From Lachnospiraceae bacterium (GTDB lineage: Bacteria; Bacillota; Clostridia; Lachnospirales; Lachnospiraceae), in assembly GCA_910575255.1 (NCBI GenBank), contig CAJTEM010000032.1:1-58544 (forward strand): DNA of 58,544 nt, in the 5' to 3' direction. A program made the translations under genes and the position numbers. Below, piece after piece: positions 19,179 through 27,515 of the stretch (position 1 is its first letter; each line of letters begins with the position of its first letter). The notes below the pieces were generated by a model, which saw only the letters and a list, made by a program, of their open reading frames with translations, ran no database searches and was not told the DNA's origin.

Positions 19179-21428
19179 ATGAGAGTCAGAATAGTTCCGA
19201 ACCATAAACTCCCCAATTCATGTAAGACTTTTTTGATTCCGGAGGGGAGTCGGCGCCAGGTTGTTTTTCATATTATCTGCCAGATGACAGCCCATCCCCG
19301 GTTGGTCCTCCACTATATGAATCCCTATAAGCTGAAAAGAGCCTTTTACTATCTGACGCATGGAGGAATCCGAAGGTTTCATGCCGTGTTGGAGGACCGG
19401 ATGCTGATGGGTGCTGACCTTTGTCTGGATCTGGAAATCCGCAGGCTGCCTTCTGGCAGTTCTGTTGAAAACTATCCGCGTCTTCATTTTAAAGAAGTAG
19501 AAAAGCCGTTGATCAGTATCATTATTCCTGTGTTCAATCAGTTTCCTTATACCTATACCTGCCTGGCAGCGATTAAGGATAATACAGATTTTGATTCCTA
19601 TGAGATCATAATCGCTGATGACTGTTCCGATGACGATACCACCAGGATTTCCCGAATCGTTTCGGGTATCCGAACGATAAGGACCCAAAAGCAGTCCTAT
19701 TTTCTGGAAAATTGTAATCATGCGGCCGGTTATGCACGCGGGAATTATTTGCTTTTTCTGAATAATGATACCCAGGTGCAAAAAGGCTGGCTATCTCCCT
19801 TGGTAGAACTGATGGAGCGGAATCCCAAGGCAGGATTGGTTGGCTCCTGCCTGATCTATCCGGATGGCCGCCTGCAGGAGGCCGGCGGCATTATCTGGAA
19901 AGATGGCAGCGCCTGGAATTATGGCAATGGCAAGAACCCGGCCATGCCGGAATACCGCTATGTAAAAGAAGCGGATTATATCTCAGGGGCTTCCATTCTG
20001 ATCCGCAGATCGGTGTGGAAGACCTTGGGCGGCTTTGACAAACAATTTGCCCCGGCATACTGTGAGGACTCTGACCTCGCATTTTCGGTCAGGCAGTTGG
20101 GGTATCAGGTGCTGTACCAGCCGGCTTCTTTAGTTGTGCATTTGGAAGGAACCTCCAACGGAAGCGACACCAGCCAGGGTATCAAAGCTTATCAGGAAAA
20201 GAACCAAAAGAAATTCTATGCCAAATGGAGGCGTGTTTTGGAAGAGGAGCAGCTCCCCCATGGCCGGCAGGTATTTCTGGCCAGAGATCGCGGGCAGATG
20301 AAAAAGAAGATCCTGATTATGGATCATCGGGTTCCCTGCTATGACAAGGATGCCGGCGGCAGAACTGTGTTCATGTACGCAAAACTCTTTTTGGAGTTAG
20401 GCTTACAGGTAACTTTTTTTCCAGACGATTTCTATCCTCATCAGCCCTATACCAAAGAGCTGGAGCAACTGGGGATAGAAGTGTTATATGGCAACTATTA
20501 TGTGTCCCACTGGCGGAGCTGGCTGGAGGAGAATGCTGCTTACTTTGACTATGTTTACTTAAACCGTCCGCAAATCAGTATTAAATATATTGAAATTCTT
20601 AGGAAATTCAGCAAGGCAAAGTTGATTTACTATGGCCATGACTTGCACTATCTGCGGGAGGAAAGGGAATACGCGCTTACCGGCAATCAGGAGCTGTTAA
20701 AGTCCTCCCAGCGGTGGAAAAAGATTGAGGGACAGCTATTTCGACAGTCAGATGTGATCTATGCGGTAGGGGAATATGAATACCAGGTTCTTCAAAAGGA
20801 TTTCCCTGATAAGACCATCCGTTGCGTCCCTGCCTATATCTACCCTCCCCTTTCTCCGATTCTTCATCTGGAAGAACAATTGCATGACCGGAAGGATATT
20901 CTCTTTGTGGGCGGATTCGGCCATCCTCCTAACCTGGATGCCGTTCTCTGGTTTGCCAGGGAGATATTCCCCCTGGTTTTAGAGGAAGAACCGGAGATGG
21001 TCTGGCATATCGTGGGCGGGAATCCGCCTGAGGAAGTCCAGGCGCTTGCCAGTGAACGGATTCAGGTTCATGGATATATTCCGGATGAAGAGCTGAATGC
21101 TTTGTACCGCCAGGTAAGGCTGGTTGTCGCGCCTCTTCGCTATGGAGCCGGCGTGAAAGGCAAGGTAGTGGAATGCATTTATCACCAATGCCCTCTGCTG
21201 ACTACCACCGTGGGCGTGGAAGGACTGCCGCAGGAGGGCTATGAGTTTGCTGTTGCCGAAACGGACCAGAGGATGGCAGGACAGCTTGTCAGTCTGTACC
21301 GGGATCCGGTGCGCCTGGCAGAGATGGTCGATGCGAGCAGTAATTATATAAATAAGTATTTTACAAGAAATCATGCGCTTGATGTTGTGGAAATGGATAT
21401 AAACGGTAACAGTTCAGATACACCCTGA
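19179..21428 (+). CDS. Bifunctional GT2-GT4 glycosyltransferase
   Basis: A 749-residue fusion. An N-terminal region of about 105 residues has no clear match. A GT2 domain follows at about 110-330 (ISIIIPVFNQ, FLNNDTQV, YCEDSDLAFSVRQLGY) and a GT4 domain at 385-725 (DKDAGGRTVFMYA, FVGGFGHPPN, the donor loop VAPLRYGAGVKGKVVE). It probably makes two linkages in a cytoplasmic repeat or adaptor. The start at 19179 has AGAGGAAAAG upstream. It lies within the GC-rich block. Confidence 0.88.
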   Translation: MRVRIVPNHKLPNSCKTFLIPEGSRRQVVFHIICQMTAHPRLVLHYMNPYKLKRAFYYLTHGGIRRFHAVLEDRMLMGADLCLDLEIRRLPSGSSVENYPRLHFKEVEKPLISIIIPVFNQFPYTYTCLAAIKDNTDFDSYEIIIADDCSDDDTTRISRIVSGIRTIRTQKQSYFLENCNHAAGYARGNYLLFLNNDTQVQKGWLSPLVELMERNPKAGLVGSCLIYPDGRLQEAGGIIWKDGSAWNYGNGKNPAMPEYRYVKEADYISGASILIRRSVWKTLGGFDKQFAPAYCEDSDLAFSVRQLGYQVLYQPASLVVHLEGTSNGSDTSQGIKAYQEKNQKKFYAKWRRVLEEEQLPHGRQVFLARDRGQMKKKILIMDHRVPCYDKDAGGRTVFMYAKLFLELGLQVTFFPDDFYPHQPYTKELEQLGIEVLYGNYYVSHWRSWLEENAAYFDYVYLNRPQISIKYIEILRKFSKAKLIYYGHDLHYLREEREYALTGNQELLKSSQRWKKIEGQLFRQSDVIYAVGEYEYQVLQKDFPDKTIRCVPAYIYPPLSPILHLEEQLHDRKDILFVGGFGHPPNLDAVLWFAREIFPLVLEEEPEMVWHIVGGNPPEEVQALASERIQVHGYIPDEELNALYRQVRLVVAPLRYGAGVKGKVVECIYHQCPLLTTTVGVEGLPQEGYEFAVAETDQRMAGQLVSLYRDPVRLAEMVDASSNYINKYFTRNHALDVVEMDINGNSSDTP

Positions 21429-21472
21429 ACTGTTCAAATAGAGGCTTCATGAGCAAAAGGAAAAGTGAAGAA

Positions 21473-22612
21473 ATGATGAAAATATTGATTACCGGCGGTG
21501 CCGGCTTTATCGGCTCAGAAATTGTGGAACAGTTATCCCGGATCCCGAACTATGAAATCCGTGTGTTGGATTCCCTCTCTGAGCAGATTCACGGGAACCC
21601 TGCAGAGGATTCCTTCTTATATAAGAAAATACAGGGCAAATGCCACTTTATCAAAGGTGACATCCGCGACTGCTCCCTGGTATCCGAGGCCGTCCGGGAT
21701 GTTGACTGCATCATCCATCTGGCCGCCCAAACCGGAACCGGACAGTCCATGTACCAGATTAATGATTATAACTCCGTAAATATCATGGGAACCTCCCATC
21801 TGTTTCAGGCAATATCCGACTCCGGAAAAAAGGTCTGCAAGATGATACTGGCCTCTTCCCGTTCCGTATACGGAGAAGGCGCCTATGCCTGCCCGGAACA
21901 TGGAACGGTCTATCCCGAAAGCAGAAAAAAGGAAGCCATGCTGCATGGGGATTTCCAGATGTACTGTCCTTATTGCAAAAAGCCGGTAACCGTTATCCCT
22001 ACGAACGAAGATAGTCCGGTAACGCCCTATTCCTTATATGCATTTACCAAATATGCACAGGAAAAAATGGTGGAAACCATGTGCCGGGCGATGGAAATAG
22101 ATTATACCATTTTCCGTCTGCAGAATGTATATGGCGCCGGACAGTCCCTGAGCAATCCTTATACCGGCATCCTGTCCATCTTTTCCGAGCTTCTCCTCTC
22201 CGGGAAAGCACTGAATATCTTTGAGGACGGAAAAGAAAGCAGGGATTTCATCCATGTCAGGGATGTAGCTTCTGCCATCATAAAGGCCGTAGACTGTCCT
22301 TCTTCCAATGGAAGTGTCATCAATCTGGGAAGCGGCAGAAGAACCAGTGTCCTGGAAATCGCCAGGCTGCTGAAGACCTGTTACGGCAGCTGCTCGGAGT
22401 TGAAAATCACCGGGAATTTCCGAATCGGAGACATCGCCCATAATACGGCAGACATTGCCCTTGCCGAAAAGCTTCTGGGATTCGCTCCGCAGACAGCTTT
22501 GGAACAGGGAATGAAGGAATTTACCGACTGGGTAAAAACCCAGGAACACAAGGATTTGAAATATGAAGAATCCCTGGCAGAAATGAAAAAGCGCGAAATG
22601 TTCATCGGGTAA
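21473..22612 (+). CDS. NAD-dependent sugar epimerase, dTDP-L-rhamnose 4-epimerase (WbiB)-like
   Basis: A 379-residue extended SDR. It has the Rossmann motif GGAGFIG, a catalytic YxxxK (YAFTK) and an active-site serine in ASSRSVYGEGAYACPEHG. The insert between these sites contains CPEH and, about 25 residues later, CPYC, which could bind zinc. That insert is the hallmark I associate with WbiB-type dTDP-L-rhamnose 4-epimerases, which yield dTDP-6-deoxy-L-talose. GalE activity is the alternative. Start choice is open: ATG at 21473 or 21476 fits the fold, and an upstream ATG at 21449 also has a ribosome site. Confidence 0.8.
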   Translation: MMKILITGGAGFIGSEIVEQLSRIPNYEIRVLDSLSEQIHGNPAEDSFLYKKIQGKCHFIKGDIRDCSLVSEAVRDVDCIIHLAAQTGTGQSMYQINDYNSVNIMGTSHLFQAISDSGKKVCKMILASSRSVYGEGAYACPEHGTVYPESRKKEAMLHGDFQMYCPYCKKPVTVIPTNEDSPVTPYSLYAFTKYAQEKMVETMCRAMEIDYTIFRLQNVYGAGQSLSNPYTGILSIFSELLLSGKALNIFEDGKESRDFIHVRDVASAIIKAVDCPSSNGSVINLGSGRRTSVLEIARLLKTCYGSCSELKITGNFRIGDIAHNTADIALAEKLLGFAPQTALEQGMKEFTDWVKTQEHKDLKYEESLAEMKKREMFIG

Positions 22613-22683
22613 GAAAATGCCAGAATAACAGCTCTGCCAGGCTGCATTTCAGGATGGATTTTGAGACCAAGAGAGGAATGGAT

Positions 22684-23535
22684 ATGAAAAAGAAAGTTGC
22701 CATCACCGGAGCCAATGGCTATATTGGCCGTTTTGTTACCAAAACACTTCTTGACAACGGATATGATGTCACTGCCAGTGACCTGTGTTTGGATGATCTG
22801 GATCCCCGGGCGTCTGTCTGCCGGGAGCCTATCTTTCATACAGAAAATAATATCTATGAAAAACTCGGGAAACCGGACTGCTGTATCCACCTGGCCTGGA
22901 AGGATGGCTTCGTCCACAATTCCCCCTCCCATATGGAGAATCTGTCCGCCCACTATGAATTCCTGAAAAAGATGGCGGACAGCGGCTGCCAGGATATCAC
23001 GGTTATGGGAAGCATGCATGAGGTTGGCTACTGGGAAGGCAGAATTGACCAGGACACCCCCTGCAATCCCCTGTCCTTGTATGGGATTGCCAAAAATGCC
23101 CTGCGCCAGTCCCTGATCCTTTTGTCAAAAGAGCGGGGAATCCATCTCAAGTGGCTGCGTGCCTATTATATCTTAGGGGATGACTTGCATAACAATTCTA
23201 TATTTACCAAGCTCATCAAAGCAGATCAGGAAGGGGTGAAGGAATTCCCCTTTACTTCCGGGAAGAACCAGTATGATTTTATTCATGTCAGAGAGCTGGG
23301 CCGGCAGATTGCCGCTGCGGCAATTCAGAATGATTTTGAGGGGATTATCAATACCTGCACGGGAAAGCCGGTCTCTCTGGGAGAAAAGGTCGAAAGCTTT
23401 ATAAAAGAACGTTCCCTGAATATCCGGTTAAAATACGGGGCTTTTCCGGACCGAGCCTATGATTCCCCCATAGAATACGGCGACAGCCGGATCATTGAGA
23501 AAATACTGGCAGCGACTGAACTGAGAGAAGGGTAG
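22684..23535 (+). CDS. NAD-dependent sugar dehydratase/reductase (SDR, RmlD/Tll-like)
   Basis: A 283-residue SDR with TGANGYIG at 8-15 and a YxxxK pair (Tyr133, Lys137 in SLYGIAK). The place of the usual serine is taken by VMGSMHEVGY. Length and order fit reductases that finish dTDP-deoxysugars, such as RmlD or dTDP-6-deoxy-L-talose 4-dehydrogenase. With the epimerase just upstream it suggests a pathway to a rhamnose or talose derivative, though RmlA, RmlB and RmlC are not in the window. AGAGG lies 8 bases before the ATG at 22684. It is the last gene of the GC-rich block. Confidence 0.8.
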   Translation: MKKKVAITGANGYIGRFVTKTLLDNGYDVTASDLCLDDLDPRASVCREPIFHTENNIYEKLGKPDCCIHLAWKDGFVHNSPSHMENLSAHYEFLKKMADSGCQDITVMGSMHEVGYWEGRIDQDTPCNPLSLYGIAKNALRQSLILLSKERGIHLKWLRAYYILGDDLHNNSIFTKLIKADQEGVKEFPFTSGKNQYDFIHVRELGRQIAAAAIQNDFEGIINTCTGKPVSLGEKVESFIKERSLNIRLKYGAFPDRAYDSPIEYGDSRIIEKILAATELREG

Positions 23536-23545
23536 GGAGATTCCA

Positions 23546-25411
23546 ATGAGGCGGTATGCGATTTATTTTTTCTATGATAAGGATGGGATTGTGGATCGAT
23601 ATGTCCTCTATTTTTTGGAAAAATTAAAACCGTATATCCAATACCTTGTTTTTATTTCTGGTGTAAAACTAAACCCATCAGAAAAAAGAAAGCTCATAAA
23701 TTCCGTTGATGAGATTTATGAATGTGAGCATGAAACGCAAAATGCCAACGCTTATAAATTAGCTTTGGAAAAAGTAGACAGCAATCTGCTAAGTCAATAT
23801 GATGAAATCCTTTTATTAGATTATACCATTTGGGGACCTGTTATTTCCTTTCAGCAATTGTTTGAGACAACAAAGACGTATAATGTGGATTTTTGGGGAA
23901 TCACTCAATATCACGGCGACGATCATGTTCCGCTGTATATTGATTCCGGCTTTATAGCCATTCGAAAAAATCTGTTTATCAGTGAAAGTTTTAAACTTTA
24001 CTGGAGCGGATTTCCTGAGATCAATACTCCAGATAAAAGCCCCTCCCTCTTTGAATCTACCTTTACATCATGGTTCAAAGCCAGAGGGTATCGCTGTAAA
24101 GTTTTTGTTGACACCGAGGATTTATCTTCCGCAAATTGCGATCCCTCTAGGATTTATGCCTTGGAATTAATAAAGAACAGAAAATGTCCTGTGTTTTGCC
24201 AAAAATTATTTAGTAATGATTATGATGATATTCTTGGAATCTGTTGCGGACAAATCCTTCCAGAACTTTATGAATATTTAGACAAAAATACAGATTATAA
24301 TCTGGACATGCTTTGGGAACATCTGCTTCGTACAGAAAACATGTATGATATTAAACAATGGCTGCAGTTAAACTATATCATGCCAGCAGATGTAAGAAAA
24401 TCTCAATTTGAATCTAACAAAAGTACCGCTCTGTTTATGCATATTTATTCTGTTGATATGATATCTGTCTGTAAACACTATGCTGGTTATATGCCCCAAA
24501 ACGCAGATATCTATATTACTACCGATACAGAAGAAAAACGTCAATTGATAAAAAGCAGTTTTGAGGGATTACTTCCTAACAAAATAAAAATAGTAATAGT
24601 TCAAAATAGAGGCCGTGATGTCAGTGCTCTTTTAATTGGGTTAAAAGATTATATCAGCCAATATGATTATATTTGCTTTATCCATGACAAAAAGTCAGAT
24701 CATAATGCAAGGCGGATCGTGGGAGAATCTTTTGCCTATCATTGTTATGAAAATATTATTCCCAGTCTGGAATTTGTCCAAAACATTATTAATATTTTTG
24801 ATACACATCCAAGATTAGGGCTTCTGGTTCCGCCTCCGCCAATACATGGATCTTACTATAATATAGTCGGCTGCGAATGGCAGGAGGATTATTATCAAAC
24901 TATAGAATTAGCAAAACAGTGGGAAATTACCGTAGATATTGATAAGCGCAAGCCGCCAATTGCTCCATTGGGAACTATGTTTTGGTTTCGCCGGACTGCT
25001 TTGGAATCCATGTTTCACAATAAACTGAAATATGAAGATTTTCCAAAGGAACCCACAGGAGTTAACGATGGCACGATTATGCATGCAATTGAAAGATTGT
25101 ATCCGTTTGTTGCCCAACAGAATGGTTATTACACAGCATGGATACTTAATAATAAATATGCCGGACTCATACTTACTAATTTATACAAAATGGTTTTTGA
25201 TGTAAACCAAATTCTGTTTGAAAATTATGGTCGATTATCAGATAGAAGACAATTGATCGACAAAATCAGCCAAACAAAACAACAGTTAGAAGCCAAATGT
25301 AAATATCAAAAAAGGGCAAAACTGGCAATTCGTTTTTTCCTGGGAGACAAAAATTATGAAAGTCTCTGGGAAATAAAAGAAAGGATAAAAAAGAGGAGAA
25401 GCCATATATGA
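23546..25411 (+). CDS. RgpF-family (rhamnan synthesis protein F) glycosyltransferase
   Basis: A 621-residue protein of the RgpF family. It shows LLDYTIWGP near 90-98, NRGRDVSALL at 354-363, HDKKS at 380-384 and GTMFWFR at 476-482. The C-terminus is lysine and arginine rich and may sit at the membrane. RgpF proteins take part in rhamnose-polysaccharide assembly in streptococci and relatives. Base composition drops sharply here compared with the preceding gene, so this marks a block boundary. GGGAGA lies just before the start, and the gene overlaps the next by ATGA. Confidence 0.88.
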   Translation: MRRYAIYFFYDKDGIVDRYVLYFLEKLKPYIQYLVFISGVKLNPSEKRKLINSVDEIYECEHETQNANAYKLALEKVDSNLLSQYDEILLLDYTIWGPVISFQQLFETTKTYNVDFWGITQYHGDDHVPLYIDSGFIAIRKNLFISESFKLYWSGFPEINTPDKSPSLFESTFTSWFKARGYRCKVFVDTEDLSSANCDPSRIYALELIKNRKCPVFCQKLFSNDYDDILGICCGQILPELYEYLDKNTDYNLDMLWEHLLRTENMYDIKQWLQLNYIMPADVRKSQFESNKSTALFMHIYSVDMISVCKHYAGYMPQNADIYITTDTEEKRQLIKSSFEGLLPNKIKIVIVQNRGRDVSALLIGLKDYISQYDYICFIHDKKSDHNARRIVGESFAYHCYENIIPSLEFVQNIINIFDTHPRLGLLVPPPPIHGSYYNIVGCEWQEDYYQTIELAKQWEITVDIDKRKPPIAPLGTMFWFRRTALESMFHNKLKYEDFPKEPTGVNDGTIMHAIERLYPFVAQQNGYYTAWILNNKYAGLILTNLYKMVFDVNQILFENYGRLSDRRQLIDKISQTKQQLEAKCKYQKRAKLAIRFFLGDKNYESLWEIKERIKKRRSHI

Positions 25412-27504
25412 AGCGGGTAGGAATTTTTTTATTTTATGATAAACAGGGTATTGTTGATGAGTATATTATAGGATTACTAAAGGATTTGAAAAAATACATC
25501 CAATACATGATATTTGTTGTAAATGGAAATATCACAACCGACTCGAAGGAAAAATTAAAAAATCATATTGATGATATTCTTGTCCGGAAAAATATCGGGT
25601 TTGATGTCTGGGGCTACAAAGAAGGTATTGAATATTTAGGGTATGAAAAATTATCTGAATATGATGAAATGATTTTGCTCAATTATACTTTCTTCGGCCC
25701 TATTTTTCCGTTTTCAGAAATGTTCAATGAAATGGATAATCGGAACTGTGATTTTTGGGGATTAGCCGCTTATGATGGAATTTATGGTTATCGAAACGTA
25801 GGGTATTTTATTCAATCCATGTTCATGGCTTTTCGAAAAAAGCTTTTTATGTCAAAGGTCTTTTCTGATTACTGGAAAGATATGCCTATGATTGACTCAA
25901 AAGATTCTTTAGGAAATAGCTCCTTTTTAGTTTTTGAAGCACAGTTTGCTTCATATTTTGAAACTTGCGGTTTTAAAGGGGATGTGTATCTTGATCCATT
26001 TAAATATCCGACAAGAGAAGCTTTCTATCTGAATATTGACAAAGTAATTGAAGACAGGTGTCCTATTTTAAAGAGACGCGTATTCTTAAACGATCCCATA
26101 CATGATGATGTGTGGTGCGTGAATAATCGAAAAGCCTTAGACTTTATAAAGGAAAACTCAGATTATAATTTCAAATTAGTCTGGGATAACATTTTGCGGA
26201 CAACGGAACTGCGGACTGTTGTCACAAATGCTGAATTGTCAGAAATTTTCTCCGGTGAAGAAGCTGTAATTATAAATTATGATTCTATTTCCTGCGTGGC
26301 AGTCTTTCTTCATATAGCGTATGATGCAAATAAGGATGAAATTCAGGAGGCAATAGATTATATAAAAAATATCCCTGTTCCGACAGAACTTTTTGTAACA
26401 ATCGAAAATGAGCAGGAAGAAAAACACATTAAAGAAAGGTTCGAAAGCCTGCTAAATCTCAGAAAGGCTACGGTTCATACCGTTCCGCATATGCAGGACG
26501 GAGATATTGCTGCATTCCTGATTGAATGGAGAAACGTAATCATAAATGATGAGTATCCTCTCCTTTTAAAAATACATGTCAAACATATAAAACCCGGAAT
26601 AAATTATACTAAAAATGACATGTTCAAAGAGTATTTATTTGAAAACCTGTTATACTCTCCTGCCTATATATCAAAAATATTAAATTGTTTTGATCAGGAG
26701 GAATCTCTTGGTATTATTTGCCCTCCTACGCCACATATGGGAAGCGAGATTTTCGGACACACCTGGGGTAATTACCATGACGAAGCATTACAAATTGCAA
26801 ATAGTATTAAATTGGATATACCCTTTGACCGTTATACTCCTCTGGCAGCTTATGGCAGGATGTTCTGGGCAAGGCCAAAATGTTTGAAAGATTTGTTTGA
26901 CCTGGAATTGAAATACAATCAATTCATTTATGAAAAACCAAGTGATGACAATATTCTTGAAAGAATATCCTGTTCCTTTAATAACAAAATCAATGATATT
27001 CAAAATAAACTTGATGAAATAGAACATCTGCTATCAGAAGCAGATCCAGAAAAGCAAAGAGAGACATCTGCTTTACAGAACGAAAAAGCAAAAATTGTAC
27101 AAATATGTTCCGATTCAAAGGAAAAGGTTCTTCTGAATATTAAATCCTTACAAGAAAAGGAGCAAAAAAGGATTCTCGCACAATGCAAAGAAGAGTGGCT
27201 TGGTGTGGATTTTGACATCAATACAGATATTGACCTTTTAGCCGGAGCGATTGAACGAATTGTAACCTATGCCGCTCAGAATCAGAGGTATTATACCAAA
27301 ATTGTATCTTGTTCCAAACAGGCTGTACGAAGCTATCTGCGTTTAGAGAATAAATCAGAACTCATCTTTAGAAAAAAAGAAGATTTTATATCTGAAACGT
27401 TAGATAATCCTGAATACTCTTTAGGAATAAAAAGGGCATTTGGACAACTCATAAAAGCGATTAAATATAAAATCAAGATATCAATTAATAAACAAAATCA
27501 TTAA
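25408..27504 (+). CDS. RgpF-family paralogue with coiled-coil insert and altered motif
   Basis: A 698-residue paralogue of the preceding gene, similar along most of its length. Two differences stand out. The NRGRDVSALL motif is replaced by MQDGDIAAFL (362-371). About 85 extra residues, predicted coiled coil, are inserted at roughly 515-600 between the segments matching LKYEDFP and AIERLYP of the first copy. It could have a changed or structural role in the same glycan complex. Its ATG overlaps the upstream stop by four bases, so the two are probably translated together. Confidence 0.85.
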   Translation: MKRVGIFLFYDKQGIVDEYIIGLLKDLKKYIQYMIFVVNGNITTDSKEKLKNHIDDILVRKNIGFDVWGYKEGIEYLGYEKLSEYDEMILLNYTFFGPIFPFSEMFNEMDNRNCDFWGLAAYDGIYGYRNVGYFIQSMFMAFRKKLFMSKVFSDYWKDMPMIDSKDSLGNSSFLVFEAQFASYFETCGFKGDVYLDPFKYPTREAFYLNIDKVIEDRCPILKRRVFLNDPIHDDVWCVNNRKALDFIKENSDYNFKLVWDNILRTTELRTVVTNAELSEIFSGEEAVIINYDSISCVAVFLHIAYDANKDEIQEAIDYIKNIPVPTELFVTIENEQEEKHIKERFESLLNLRKATVHTVPHMQDGDIAAFLIEWRNVIINDEYPLLLKIHVKHIKPGINYTKNDMFKEYLFENLLYSPAYISKILNCFDQEESLGIICPPTPHMGSEIFGHTWGNYHDEALQIANSIKLDIPFDRYTPLAAYGRMFWARPKCLKDLFDLELKYNQFIYEKPSDDNILERISCSFNNKINDIQNKLDEIEHLLSEADPEKQRETSALQNEKAKIVQICSDSKEKVLLNIKSLQEKEQKRILAQCKEEWLGVDFDINTDIDLLAGAIERIVTYAAQNQRYYTKIVSCSKQAVRSYLRLENKSELIFRKKEDFISETLDNPEYSLGIKRAFGQLIKAIKYKIKISINKQNH

Positions 27505-27515
27505 GGAGACCGATT

